Assembly: GCA_019925095.2 (NCBI GenBank) | Contig: CM034405.1 | Span: forward strand, 8,940,401 to 9,004,400 | From: Dendrolimus kikuchii | Lineage: Eukaryota > Arthropoda > Insecta > Lepidoptera > Lasiocampidae | Direction of reading: 5' to 3' | Length of the DNA stretch: 64,000 nt | Shown here: piece by piece, positions 1 to 11,102 of the stretch | Numbering within the stretch: the first letter of the stretch is position 1 | Layout of the letters: every line of letters begins with the position of its first letter | Translations under genes and position numbers: made by a program | The notes under the pieces: model-generated | Databases searched by the model: none | Seen by the model: only the letters and a program-made list of their open reading frames with translations | Told to the model about the DNA's origin: nothing

Positions 1-610
1 GATTGCAGATAACATTCAGATCCTTGGATAATGTTTTCTAAAGATGATTATCAGATTATTCGGGAAGAGGATATTTTACTTTTATATCTACAAAATAAAT
101 ATTCATAAATTCGAAAATCCTTAATGGAAATGTGCCAGAATTCTAAGAATTTAAGCCTGTTATAATCTGATACAATGAAACACAGTACATATTAATGTTT
201 ATAAGTCACATGACCTCCACTAGATGTTTCATAAGGCCTTAGTCAGTTTAAATTATTGATATTTTGATAAATTAGCAATTTCTACAAAATTACTCTATTT
301 TTTATCTTCTTCCAATTATTTGGGATAGGCACAACATGTCTATTCTTCCACACTCCTCTATTCTGACATACATCCTCTGTCACACCACAAATCATAATAT
401 CATCCCTCACATAGTCCATCAATCTTGTAGTTTAACATTACCATGTTTTTAATAATTTGATCAAATTTATCTCATTTACTAATTTGTCAAGACCACGTGA
501 TACAGCTAAAGCTGCTTTTTAATAAAATCAGAGTATTATTATTATTGTTTTATTTTTACTTTTTTACCTTATTAATAAAATTAATATTATTAAGAATTTA
601 TTTTTATTAC
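1..610. other. AT-rich flank downstream of MED6
   Basis: No coding region is recognisable here. The stretch is AT-rich and has no long open frame. Its right end is the 3' UTR and flank of MED6, which is read leftward. TTTATT at 549-554, and again near 598-603, are AATAAA on the minus strand and could serve as its poly(A) signals. Confidence 0.5.
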
Positions 611-3124
611 TTATAAACGAGGTTTCTTCTCTGGAGGTGGTTTCATATTTTCTTGTTTTATTTCTGTTTTAATCTCTGAGTGGCCTTGCAAGGAACCATT
701 AGTCATGTCAGAACTGCTTGGGTCGATAGGTTCTTGTTTAATAACCACATTATTTAGAGTTCCATCACCAACTTTGTCTGCACCTTTTTCATTGGTGTTT
801 TCAGTTTTCACTGTTATACCATTAGTCTGGAAACATATTTTTTTGTAATTTCAGTACACATTGTTTGCATATAAATCTTAGCTGTCTTTCTTGTGAATAC
901 AAATGTCAAAAGTTATGCAAATATTTGTGTAACTTTGACAGTGTTCTCAGGAATCATTACAAGTTTTTGATGGATGTGTTTGACAAACAAAGAGGCAGTT
1001 ATATTATATGTGGAATGATAATGCATTATTCCATATGCAGGATATCCAACGGCTATAGGGCATGGAAAAAACTATGTATTGTTCTAATATTCATAATGTT
1101 AATTAACATTTGGTTTCAATTATACATGTTTTATTAAATGAATATGTGCTTTATTTCAAAGGTCAATACTCATAATCGCATTAGTGAATATTGGAGATGG
1201 ATACTTGCATCTGCATTTGTGAATGTGAAAAATTCAACATTTGTTACATCACTAATAAGAACTCTTTATAAAAAAATCTTACTTGAATAGGTGTTGCCTG
1301 GTTAATAGGCAATGGAAACTGCCTGACAAGTTCAGCTAAAAGCATATCCACTCTTTGTCTCTGAAATAAGGTGGAAGGCTCTTCCTTTGGTGTACTTTGT
1401 ACCTCTTTAGGAGCTGGTTGACCTGAATTGAATCCACCTGAACCTGAAATCAGTTAATACACCCATGTCTCATTGAATGGACATTAGTTTGAATTCTGTA
1501 AAGATACACTGTTAATGCAGTTTTTCTATTAATTATAATACAATTAATTAAAATGATGGTGAAGAAAATTGGCACAACCAATATATGAAACTAGCCAATC
1601 CATTTTAGACAAGCATGATGGGTAGAGTCCAATTTCCTTAATTGGGGAGGCATATGCGCCATGGTGAAACTTAAGGGCTGATTCTATAGTTCAATAAATC
1701 ATATGATCTGTAGATGAAGTAAAAGAGGTATGTCAAGGTCATAGCAAGTGGAAATTCATTGTCTCTGCCTACCTCTACAGGAAACCGGTGTGTGAAAAGT
1801 ATGTATGTATCATGTGATCTATATTTACAACATGCAAGTATTGACAAATATTTCATAAGATGTTATTACAAAATAATTAAACCATTTCACAGAAGTGTTT
1901 AAAATATTTCAATGTGAATATGAATGAGGGAGCTTGAATGTTTGACTATTCTTAGTGGTTCTGAGAATGCATCAAATATTATTTAAAAGTATATAGCTTT
2001 AACAAGGGGATGAAAAATATAAATACATTTTCAGGAAAATAGATAATTTATATAGTAATGGATTTGAAATTCCACGGATGAAAAAAAAAAAATCCAGTTA
2101 ACTTGTTTGAAGGAAATATAATCATATTGATACAACATATTTCTACCATTATTTACATTCTACCATTATTAAAAAGAAAACTACTATACACATATTTACA
2201 AATAAAATATTAAAATTAATATTATTATCATATCATATCACGCCTTTCTGTCCAGTACTACAAAATATTTTCTTGTAATTTTGTTGCAAAATATTTGTTA
2301 GGAAAAACAGCACTTAGTACATATTATTTGTATTCTTAAAATAAATAAATATATTATGCTGACCTGGTTTAGCAGGCTTAAAATCCCACCAATATCCTTT
2401 GCTTGGGTGGTATCTGGAGTAAGTCATTGTTTCTTCAAATGAACATTGCAAATGATGTACTGCAGACAGCTACAAATAAAACACATGTTACAAGAATTTG
2501 GAAAAATAAATACGTAGGCCCTTCCTGACAAACTTGCATATCTAACATAAACAAATAATACAACAAAAAGAAAAAAATAATTAAAGTTACATACTATTCT
2601 CGAATTTAAAACACTGGCAAGGTCAGGAGCTTGGTATACAATGCCTGCAATTATATAGTAATCAGCAAGGGGTATCACTTGAGTAGGACTATGCCTATGT
2701 TGTTTTCTGATTACATACAATATAGGATCTTGTACATGAAGCAGTATATATTCCAATCCTGTCATATTCCTGTAAAATAAAACATAAAGGTAAAATAAAA
2801 CTAAACAATGCAGTTTCAGCAGAACATACTAAAAATTATTTTATCTTTACAACTCGAATAATACTTACTGAAAGGCGAGGCCAAATTACAAAAAAAATAT
2901 TGTTTAAATATAATGCATACGTACTGTAACTGATCCATGCTAAGGCGTTGCATTTTAACAATTTCATTATTGCAAGTACGATCAAAAAATGGATTGGATC
3001 GTTCTGAGAAATATTCCATAATATTGGAGGGACTTAAAAGTGGTATCCATGCAGAATCATGCCAGGACAGTCCTAAAGGATTCTCAGCAGCCAACGGTAG
3101 ATTACTCATCCGTCCAGGCATCAT
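611..3124 (-). CDS. MED6: Mediator complex subunit 6, five coding exons
   Basis: MED6 is a head-module subunit of Mediator, the nuclear coactivator that links activators to RNA polymerase II. I place five exons at 3124-2925, 2769-2595, 2469-2364, 1443-1283 and 826-611. All introns are GT-AG, and the join gives 858 nt (285 residues plus stop). Exon 1 has [12 protein letters not shown] and [14 protein letters not shown], exon 2 has [12 protein letters not shown] then [12 protein letters not shown], and exon 3 has [13 protein letters not shown]. These follow the conserved order of the MED6 domain. Exon 4 carries [10 protein letters not shown]. The last exon is a low-complexity, lysine- and proline-rich tail ending PPPEKKPRL, with three I-K-x-E motifs that fit the SUMO consensus (inference only). 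The length is somewhat above the roughly 250 residues of human and fly MED6, because of the tail. The start is the first ATG of the conserved frame. I see no damage, and the introns are free of recognisable transposons. Confidence 0.95.
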
Positions 3125-3824
3125 TTTACTTATCGGAAACTTTTTTACAAGCTTTCGTAATAAACTGTTTTTATTTAAATAAAGCCGACTACTCTAAAAT
3201 GTCATAAAAGAACAAATCTATTCTCGCAAAATTAACTTTTTTAAACGAAGTAAGTTAAAATAATGCAATAATTAATCTGAGTGTAAAAAATACAATAAGT
3301 ATAATATACTTATTAGGACAAGACAGTATTTATCACAGAGTACTTTATATATACGGGTTAAAGAGTACAACTCAGGGAATAAAAATCACAAGTAGTATAT
3401 ATAATCTGTAGATATTAATCACAGAGTACTTTTATATCGTAGACGGTAGGTTTCTCTGTCTACTTTTTATGTTGATAATTGATATTAATTCAATTAGGAA
3501 ATTTTAAAGGAAAAGAAACAAACAAATTGAATTAGTTTTGTAATTTTGTCTGACACTTGACACTAACAGTAACAGCAATAAGCATTGTTTAGTTCGCCAA
3601 AATTGCAGGCAAATATTATTGATATATACATATCAGCTTCGTATTTTAAAAATTAAATATCGTTAGATTTTAATCTATCGACGTGAAATCTTCAAATTGT
3701 GAAATGCCATGTGATGGAACGCACCTCACACGCTGATTGATCGGTTTTACGGTAGGTCCTTCTGTCTCCATAGAGTTAAATAAAACACAGGTGTGAGTCA
3801 AATAAATTAAATATACTTTAAAAT
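3125..3824. other. MED6 upstream region, no gene seen
   Basis: AT-rich DNA between the MED6 start and the first transposon remnants. It should hold the MED6 promoter, but I cannot pick out a TATA box or other element with confidence. No long open frame is present on either strand apart from the antisense shadow of MED6 exon 1. Confidence 0.4.
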
Positions 3825-3856
3825 TTGTGACATCAAGTAAATAGTTGATGTCACAA
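3825..3856. repeat. Perfect 12-bp inverted repeat (hairpin)
   Basis: TTGTGACATCAA at 3825-3836 is followed after 8 bases by its exact reverse complement at 3845-3856. It lies just left of the transposon remnants and could be an end of a degraded DNA element. No function is shown. Confidence 0.6.
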
Positions 3857-3894
3857 TCAAATAGTTATTAATGAATCAATGGTGGCAGTATATT

Positions 3895-3960
3895 CTAACA
3901 TTTGCAGGGCAGTACCGCGGCACGCTCGCTTGGCTCGTGCGCTTTGGTCTAAACTCTAAA
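3895..3960 (-). repeat. Partial copy of a short inverted-repeat element
   Basis: On the minus strand this reads GTTTAGACCAAAGCGCACGA followed by a GCCAAGCGAGC-like stretch. It is close to the left end of the element at 61431-61583 (GTTTAGACCAAAGTGCACGA). It is therefore probably one end of the same MITE-like family. Only one arm is visible here. Confidence 0.5.
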
Positions 3961-3984
3961 GTAAATATTAGAAACTCTAACCTT

Positions 3985-5552
3985 TTTTTGATGACCCAGG
4001 AGAATGTATTTTCTTGGGACACCATTCTCGGGCCTGAGGGGAAGACTTTACACCGAGGGATGGTCGGCCGTCAGACTACCCACTAAACCTAACCTGCGCT
4101 CGTCTCCTATACGCTTTTTCTCCTATACACCCCATGGTGCCACAAGAACTAACCCATACGTATTACATCTGTAGCACCCCTACGCTTAGCTCTCACTTAT
4201 AGCACCCCCAGGGAAGGGTACCCTTTTTAGCAACAGAGAGGGGAAGTCCACGGGATCCCCTGCCGGTCCACGTGGCCGCCAGTAATGGGTTACGGGAGGA
4301 GTTGCGCATAGCGGCGCCTACGACCCTTAGGCCGCTTTCTGCGGATGGGGTCCGCGTATGCGCTCTCCTCCCTTTCACGTTCACGGCATTACTTGCTCGC
4401 AGAAGGAGATCATGGCTAGCCACCATTGTTTGCTCCGGAGCATGGCCACAACCAAGCCTCGGAGCGAGTCCACCTGGCCGACAACGTTCTCTAAGTCAGA
4501 CCTCTGAGGCCCCAAAAGGCGCATTCAACTAGCGTGTGTAGCCGTTTAGTAGTGCGCCGCAGTGCTGGCACTCAGTCGTGGACTCCGACCCCGCTATGCC
4601 GCGCAAATACTTACCGAGGCAGCCATGACTGGTAAGTATATGCACCATCCTGTACGTCAGGGTTCCGCTCCTACACCAGACCCAACAAACCAGATGGGGG
4701 TGGACAGCCTCTACCGTCTCCGTGCCAGCCACTGGGACCTCGAAGTCCTGTTGCCACCTTTGAATCTGCCGATTGCCTGCACAATTAGATCTGGGGTGAC
4801 TGAATCGTCCAGACCCATGAGTTTGACATCCTCCTTTTCCATGGATCTGGTCACCTCAGACAACCCAGTCAATGCAGCTTTCAATTTCTCCACCAGATGG
4901 TCCGCCTTCTGCACCCCCTCCGGTCCAAGGGGAAGTTCTAGAAGGCGGGCGTTGTACGCGGTGCGACTCATTTTTAGGCATTCCTTTAGGCCCATGGCTT
5001 GGAGGTCAACGACCGCCCGTGATTATTCGAACACGGCGCGGTACGTGATCCCCAACTCTTCCGCCTCCGCAAGCAGCCATATGACGACTGATTCTAATTT
5101 GGCGTCCTGCATCTTCGTCAGCTTTCTTTTTGCTGGCGGTTGAGACATATCTGGACGGGCGGAGCATGCGGGGGACTAGGAGGGCGCAGGTCGGGAAGCA
5201 GGTGTCTGTTTGCACTTCCCCTTGCCTTTTCCCTTCTCCTTTTTGCCCACAACTGACCATTCATTGTCTATCTCCTGCATCGACGGAGTTGGAGCCGGGG
5301 TTTGAGGGACTAACGTGGCAAGGGCGTACGAGGCTGGCTCCTCTCTTTCTTTTTCTGTGGAGCCTTCCCAGAGGCTTTTTTTACCTTGGAAGGCCCCGGT
5401 TTGACTGCGCCGTTACCACGCGGTATTCGCGCAGCGGGGGCTACTCCTTCGGGGGTGGCGGAAGGAGCATCTCCAGCGTTTAATATAAAACCCATATCAA
5501 CATGCTCAGTCTTTCCTAATATTAACGGGCTTTTTTCTGATTTTGTGCTCAA
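3985..5552 (-). pseudogene. R1-like non-LTR retrotransposon remnant, ORF1 fused to ORF2 tail
   Basis: A GC-rich block read leftward. 5552-4740 encodes broken ORF1 (gag-like) pieces: a basic, proline-rich N-terminal part (5552-5310) and a segment with ARLLELPLGPEG and KADHLVEKLKAAL typical of R1-type ORF1. At about 4740 it jumps into the C-terminal end of ORF2, with ILTSHGCLGKYL and a CQHCG zinc motif. The same region is intact in the R1-like copy at 37.7-38.7 kb as ILTGHGCFDKYL and CRQCG. The endonuclease and reverse transcriptase are missing, so a large internal deletion joined the two ends. 3985-4190 is probably 3' UTR. Frames are broken by stops and shifts. R1 affiliation is inferred from these motifs. 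Confidence 0.7.
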
Positions 5553-5579
5553 AAATAAATTTTCTTATTATTCAATTTT

Positions 5580-5975
5580 ATTTCGTAATAATATGAGACA
5601 CAAATTTATGTAGATATGCTGAGAATGTTTTTGGCGCATCTCCCAGCGACGAAAATTGTATCCCCTTGAACTGGTTTTTGACCGGCATGCTGTCCAGGAA
5701 GTCCCTCATTCGGCGTTGATGCTTCTTTGTTTCTGTAAAGGAATTGACACCAAGTAGCCAGTGAAATTGAAAAAACTCGCGATCATAATCTTCCCCCCGT
5801 TTTGAAATACCCAAACCGTCGACTGGCGCTTCGTTTCTGGATCGTAGGATTTATACATGACTCTGGCTGAATGCACAAACCGCGCCAAGCCATTATTGAA
5901 CAAAGAAGAAGAAGAGTCGATAATCGAAAAAAGCGCGGAATACCTTCGAAGTTGGCAGGCGCAGTTTTCCAATAA
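5580..5975 (-). pseudogene. Mariner (SETMAR-like) transposase fragment
   Basis: The minus strand encodes YDPETKRQSTVWVFQ and then MIASFFNFTGYLVSIPLQ. This is the mid-transposase region common to SETMAR-like mariner elements in insects. The rest is missing or frame-shifted, and no terminal inverted repeats were found. The upstream part (5855-5925) is not transposase-like and is a 71-bp unit that recurs at 16196-16266. Confidence 0.6.
5855..5925. repeat. 71-bp unit shared with 16196-16266
   Basis: ACATGACTCTGGCTGAATGC begins both copies, and they stay nearly identical (about two mismatches) to GTC-TATAATC/GTC-GATAATC at the end. The sequences outside do not match. The nature of the unit is unknown. 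Confidence 0.75.
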
Positions 5976-6111
5976 TTTAATTTTACAAATTAATTTATAA
6001 GCTAATAGTGATCAAAATAGTTATCCTTTGTAAACATTAGTATTTTTATATATTTCTATTCATTAGTTACTAGTCTAGTTCTCTTCTTAGGGTAAGTTTT
6101 TTCCAATTTTT

Positions 6112-7668
6112 ATGAACGAACCTCCGGACCCGGGGGGCTTATTGCCCCCCGCGAGTTCTTACGTGACGATTTCTAATGAGTCTGGCATGGATACAGACTG
6201 TTCTTTGTCGAAAAGAACACTAAAGCGCGAGTCTGGCATGGATACGGATTGTTCTGAGCCAAAAAGAATAATAAAGCGTAGTCGACTGCATAAAATATGC
6301 AAACACTGTAACAAAAGAAAGAAAAAACATAGTTCAGAGGCAAATCCTGCTAAGGACTCCGATTGTCACTACCATAATAATGATTTGGTCGTAGTCGCTC
6401 CAGTTTTACCAACAACTGAATGCACTGATACTGCTATTCCTCAGCCTCCCACACAAATCGGCAGATGTCAATATGAATCGAACGATCACGGGCCTTTCAT
6501 TGTTCATGTACAAAAAATGCAGACATCTGCTGATGATGGGACTTCTTTAAACCCCATCGTCTTTGGAAGATTTTTAAGGAAAAATACATTTAAAAACATT
6601 GTTAATGGCAGTCTGAAAAGAATAGGGAGAAACAAAATGTCTCTATCTTTCCAAAATTTCGTTGATGCTAACACCTTTGTCTCTTCAAATATCTTAACTA
6701 ATAATAATCTCAAAGCGTTTATACCTACTTTTAATGTTACTAGAATGGGATTAGTTAGAAGAGTCCCCGCTGATTGGTCTCCTGATGATATAAAAGAAAA
6801 CACAAATGTACCAATTGGCTGTGGTGACATAATTAAAATTAGGCACCTAAACTACAAAGTGATTATTGAGGGATCCCCTACATGGAAAACATCACAAACT
6901 GTAGTGTTGACTTTTGATGGTCAAGTTTTACCCAAATGTGTATTTATGTGATTTAATAGGTTACCTGTAGAATTATATACCTACCCCACTATACAATGCT
7001 ACAACTGCTGTCGTTTTGGACACACCAAAACATAGAGCCATTCAAGACCAAAATGTTACAAGTATGGTCAGGGCCACACTGGTGACAGTTGCAATGTTGA
7101 GGAGGATCGCGGATCTTGTTGCTTATGTTCTGGGCTGCATTTTGCTTCTAGCAAAAATTGTCCAGAATATTCGAGACAAAAACAAATTAAAATTACTATG
7201 GCTGAAAATAGCATATCCTATATGGAGGCTTCCAAATTACAAACCACAGTCTCTAAACCATATGCCGATGTTTTATGTTCTATGCCAAGCAAATCTTCCC
7301 AAAATGAAATTACACTTGTTCCTGGCTCACCACCTCAAAGAACTGTTTCATATAAAAAATTAGTTTTTGTTAAGCCTCGATCACCTCCAAAACAAAATAA
7401 AGGCTATGACCGTGAGGCCCATGATGCCTTAACAAAAAATTATAATATGCCTGCTCCCTCCTATGGTTGTGCTTTACCACCTCTTTCCAATGACTCCAAT
7501 CAAACACTTGCAGATATTATTTTGTCTTTAATAAATTTGTTATCTCAATCCAACTTAGGCATACCAAACAATGCAGCTACATTAATTAATACTTATTCAA
7601 CGAATCTCAATAAAAATGGACAACATGGATCATATAGTCCAATGGAACTGCAGAAGTGCAATAAATAA
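6112..7668 (+). pseudogene. I-1 ORF1 (gag-like), broken
   Basis: The nucleic-acid-binding ORF1 of I-1. The first part (6112-6951, 279 codons) starts with a charged N-terminus containing a 17-residue tandem repeat (6178-6228 and 6229-6279). It then reaches the family-conserved FKNIVNGSLKRIGRNK and a segment ending VLPKCVFM, where TGA stops it. The I-2 copy reads on at this point. The zinc-knuckle region follows in shifted frames (CYNCCRFGHTK at about 6998, then CCLCSGLHFASSKNCPE). The proline-rich tail is open at 7198-7668 and overlaps the start of ORF2. Family relatives have the same order. Confidence 0.8.
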
Positions 7669-8498
7669 AAAACATGAATTAATTTATATTATAAATAAAT
7701 TTAATCCCTTTATTCTTTCCCTATCTGAAACTTGGCTTAAGCCAAATCACACCTTTAAAATCCCTGGTTATTCTTGTTTAAGGAATGACAGGGCTGATGG
7801 GTATGGTGGTGTGTGCCTACTCATCAGGAATACTTATTTTATATCTCCTTTTCCTCTTCCCCCACACAGTAATTCTTTTTCTATTATCGCTCCTATTGTG
7901 AATAATATATGCTATGTTTCTATACATCTCCCTCATCCTTCTTCACAAATTTTCAATGAAATAAAAAATTTGATTTCTATTCTTCCTAAACCTTTTTTGA
8001 TTCTAGGTGATTTCAACTCTCATCATAAATCTTGGGGCAGTTCAATATCTAACAGTTGTGGGGATGAACTGTTAGACATTCTGGACTTATATGATTTATG
8101 TGTTTTAAATTCAGGCACTCCTACTCGTCTCACTAAACCTGATGAAGCAATCAGTGCTGTTGATTTGTCTATATGTACTTCCGATTTAGCTTCATCTTTG
8201 TGTTGGTCTACTCTTTAAGTTCTACTTTTAATAGTGACCATTATCCTATAGTTATTTCCTTGCCCTGCAAAATTAAAAGAAATCCTACCATAAAATATCC
8301 TCGATTAAAATACAAATTAGTTGATTGTAAGTGGGAGCAATACAAATTATCAGTAGAAGAAAACCTTGCACAATCCTCAGATATAAATTCAGATTCTTTT
8401 AAATGCATTTTACTGCAAGCGGCCGATAGTGTTTTTTCCAAGAAAACACCAAATAATAATAAATTGCTATCCCCACCATGGTGGGATGAAGAATGCAC
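7616..8498 (+). pseudogene. I-1 ORF2 endonuclease part
   Basis: Apurinic-type endonuclease domain that nicks target DNA for reverse transcription. It starts MDNMDHIVQWNCRS, overlapping the end of ORF1. SLSETWLKPN, YGGVCLLIR and the LGDFNSHHKSWGS motif follow. A frameshift near 8210 moves the frame, after which SDHYPIVISL (the SDH active-site motif) appears. The frame then runs to WWDEEC, where copia is inserted at 8499. Reading resumes at 11108 with TSAIKKRK. Confidence 0.8.
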
Positions 8499-8819
8499 TG
8501 TTGGAGTTGTAGCTGGCCCTATAGAAAAACTTAAGAGTTCTCAATTCAAATAAATTGGTTACCTAGCTACAACTAAAAAATAACAGACTTTTTGGCAGTG
8601 TCATTGAAAAGTTAATCTCATATACATATAGTGGTAAAAAAGCAATAAAAACAATTTAAAACTTATTCAAATTGTAGTGACCAGTGATCTTAAGTTACTA
8701 ACGTAACTATCCATCAAGAATCCATATTCTGCTAGGATAAAAAATTAAATCATCATTTTTCACGTAACTATCCATCAAGAATCCATATTCTGCTAGGATA
8801 GGTGAGCTTACCTATAATA
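8499..8819 (+). repeat. Copia left LTR, extended by a 58-bp internal duplication
   Basis: This LTR is 321 bp against 263 bp for the right one. The extra length comes from a second copy of the segment ACTATCCATCAAGAATCC through GCTAGGATA, with a short linker containing AAATCATCATTTTTC. That linker is the inverse of internal sequence at 8891-8905, which indicates a template switch. Confidence 0.85.
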
Positions 8820-8898
8820 GGTTATGGGCCCTATTATAGGTAAGCTCACCTATCCTAGCAGAATATGGATTCTTGATGGATAGTTACGTGAAAAATGA
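8753..8898. repeat. Perfect 67-bp inverted repeat around the copia primer-binding site
   Basis: 8753-8819 and 8832-8898 are exact reverse complements, separated only by the 12-base GGTTATGGGCCC. The right arm is an inverted copy of the LTR 3' end plus a little internal sequence. The DNA or RNA would fold into a long hairpin with the primer-binding site in its loop. Confidence 0.9.
8820..8832 (+). other. Copia primer-binding site
   Basis: GGTTATGGGCCC directly follows the left LTR. It matches the half-tRNA initiator-methionine primer site known for copia. It lies in the loop of the 67-bp inverted repeat. Confidence 0.75.
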
Positions 8899-9174
8899 AG
8901 ATCATGATTTTGTAGTTCAAGGTCCTTCTTCAGAGGGAGACGAGGATGATTTCCCTGACATGACTGAAGATTCAGTGGGTAGTCATCTAGAGCGAGACAG
9001 ACAGAGACCTGATCAAAGCGATAGACAAGACGACTTTTACGATGCTGAAGATGATGGTCATGAGCGACTGATCGACATCCAAGAGCCGAAATATTTTTTA
9101 AGGGACAGAGATACTCTGAGATGCCCTGAGAGGTATAATGACTTTGTCTGTTCTGTAGTCTTTCCCTGAAACTT
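8864..9174 (+). pseudogene. Copia polyprotein linker before RT
   Basis: An open frame rich in Asp and Glu (GDEDDFPDMTEDS) that ends in YFLRDRDTLRCPERYNDFV. This is the acidic linker that precedes the RT in copia polyproteins. A stop follows at 9167-9169, just before the RTE insertion. The upstream integrase is missing: the sequence to the left is the inverted LTR copy. Confidence 0.65.
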
Positions 9175-9185
9175 ATAATGAAGCA

Positions 9186-9290
9186 TACATACATACATAC
9201 ATAACTTCACGCCAGTTCCCTTGCGGGGTAGGCACGAACAACAGAGTGCCATTTAGGCTTATTCTTACACACCTCACTTGCCTCTTTGAC
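9186..9290 (-). mobile_element. 5'-truncated RTE fragment inside copia
   Basis: 105 bp of RTE 3' end, read leftward, ending in the family's ATGT-type tail (CATACATACATACATA on the plus strand). It is flanked by an 11-bp target duplication ATAATGAAGCA at 9175-9185 and 9291-9301. It interrupts the copia frame just before the RT. Confidence 0.92.
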
Positions 9291-9301
9291 ATAATGAAGC
9301 A

Positions 9302-10819
9302 CTGAAAGCTAAAGACCATGAAAGCTGGTTGAAGGCAATGGAAAGTGAAATACATTCCTTAAAAGTAAATGATGTATGGTCGTTAACTGAACTACCACCT
9401 AACAGAAAGGCGCTACCTAGCAAATGGGTTTTCAGAATTAAGAGAAATCTTGATGGCTCTATAGACAAATATAAAGCACGCCTAGTGGTGAAGGGGTTCA
9501 AGCAGCGAAAAAGCATTGATTACGACCAAACTTTCAGTCCAGTAGCAAGACTAGGTACAATACGAGCTTTACTAAGTGTAGCAGCTAAAGAAAAATTGGT
9601 ACTAACACAATTTGACGTATGTACAGCATTCTTAAATGGCAAATTAACAGAGGAAATCTACATGAAACAACCAGATGGCTTTGACGACGGATCCCACAGA
9701 GTATGGAAACTCAATAGAAGCCTATATGGTTTGAAACAAGCTCCCAGGTGTTGGAATTCCTGTTTTGCCGAAACGCTACTAGACATGAACTTTAAACAAA
9801 GTGATGCAGACTCTTGTTTGTTTCTTAGGAAGAAGCAAAATGAGAAAATTTTGATAACCTTGTATGTTGACAACGGCCTAGTGGCTGGAACAAATGCAAA
9901 AGTGGTTAATGAATTTCTAGACGACTTGAGGAAGAAATTAAAGATCACTTCTAAGCCTGCAACATACTATTTTGGATTGGAGATCCATCGAGATGAGGAT
10001 GGTTCTATAACCATCAAACAAGAAGCTTATACAAAAAGGATTTTAGAGCGCTTCCACATGGCGGAATGTAATCCAATTTCCACACCAATTCAAAAGGAAT
10101 CTGTAACTGTTCAGTCAGGGGAAGTGGATTCAGAAAAGAAAGTGTTTCCGTACAGAGAAGCTGTAGGTGCTTTAGCCTATTTGATGGTAGGCACACGTCC
10201 AGACATAGCATATGCTGTTGGTTTCGCATCTAGGAAGCTGGAAAATCCTAATAATTCGGATTGGCAGATGGTAAAGAAGATTTTCAGATACCTAAAAGGA
10301 ACAGCATCTTTGGGTATCAAGTACAAATCGAGCCATGCCACATGTACATCCATAGATGGATATAGCGATGCTGATCATGGTGGAGTTCAACACACAGGGC
10401 GCTCAACAAGTGGCGTAGTATGCATGTATGCTGGAGGAGCAATTACATGGTTGAGTCAAAGACAAGCGTTGGTCGCTATTTCCACCACAGAGGCAGAAAT
10501 TGTTGCTGCGAGTGAAGCCACAAGAGAACTCATTTGGCTGCAAAGGATTTACAGTCATTTAACGGAGCTGAACGATGTTCCATCACTCAAAGTTGACAAT
10601 GAAGCTGCAATTCGTCTTGCTCACAACCTGGAGTTTCATAAGAGGACGAAGCACATTAGAATTAGACATTTCTTTGTGCGTGAGAAGGTTCTTAATGGAG
10701 AAGTGAGTGTGACGAGAATAGGCACCGCCAATCAAGTGGCAGACATATTTACAAAACCAGTGCCTAGACCCAGACTTGTCCAACTATGCACAGCGCTAGG
10801 ACTAGTCAGGAGTCTTTAA
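9302..10819 (+). pseudogene. Copia reverse transcriptase and RNase H
   Basis: One open frame (first ATG 9329) covers the copia RT from WLKAMESEIHSL through KWVFRIKRN, QFDVCTAFLNG and RSLYGLKQAPRCW, then RNase H from DGYSDADHGG to a final ADIFTKPVPR. The RT active site reads YVDN rather than the usual YVDD, so a catalytic aspartate is replaced. RNase H ends with VDNEAA and KRTKHIRIRHFFVRE, as in intact copies. The frame is otherwise open for about 500 codons despite the lost gag and integrase. Confidence 0.9.
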
Positions 10820-10839
10820 GACATTTTAATGAGGGGAAG

Positions 10840-11102
10840 TGTTGGAGTTGTAGCTGGCCCTATGGAAAAACTTTAAGAGTTCTCAATTCATTAAAATCGG
10901 TTACCTAGCTACAACTAAAAAATAACAGAGACTTTTTGGCAGTGTCATTGAAAAGTTAATCTCATATACATATAGTGGTAAAAGTGCAATAAAAACAATT
11001 TAAAACTTATTCAAATTGTAGTGACCAGTGATCTTAAGTTACTAACGTAACTATCCATCAAGAATCCATATTCTGCTAGGATAGGTGAGCTTACCTATAA
11101 TA
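10840..11102 (+). repeat. Copia right LTR
   Basis: 263 bp, starting TGTTGGAG after the purine tract and ending CCTATAATA. It is followed by the TGCAC duplication at 11103-11107 and then the resumed I-1 frame. It lacks the extra duplication seen in the left LTR. Confidence 0.92.

Larger units (their letters stand above)
8499..11102 (+). mobile_element. Copia-type LTR retrotransposon, internally deleted
   Basis: LTRs at 8499-8819 and 10840-11102 both begin TGTTGGAGTTGTAGCTGGCC and end CCTATAATA. Five-base duplications TGCAC flank it at 8494-8498 and 11103-11107. The primer-binding site GGTTATGGGCCC at 8820 matches the internal initiator-Met tRNA site used by copia elements. A purine tract, GAGGGGAAG, precedes the right LTR. 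Gag, protease and integrase core are absent; what remains is a linker, reverse transcriptase and RNase H. An RTE fragment sits inside at 9186-9290. The LTRs differ at several positions, so the insertion is not very recent. Confidence 0.93.

Noticed and set aside
865..1137. 90-codon plus-strand frame
   Set aside because: It lies in and around the last MED6 intron, is AT-rich and has no recognisable motif.
2937..3182. 81-codon plus-strand frame
   Set aside because: Antisense shadow of MED6 exon 1.
4562..5143. 193-codon plus-strand frame
   Set aside because: Antisense of the R1-like remnant, whose minus strand has the family motifs.
8820..8832. tRNA gene fragment
   Set aside because: Only a 12-base match to initiator tRNA, explained as the copia primer-binding site.
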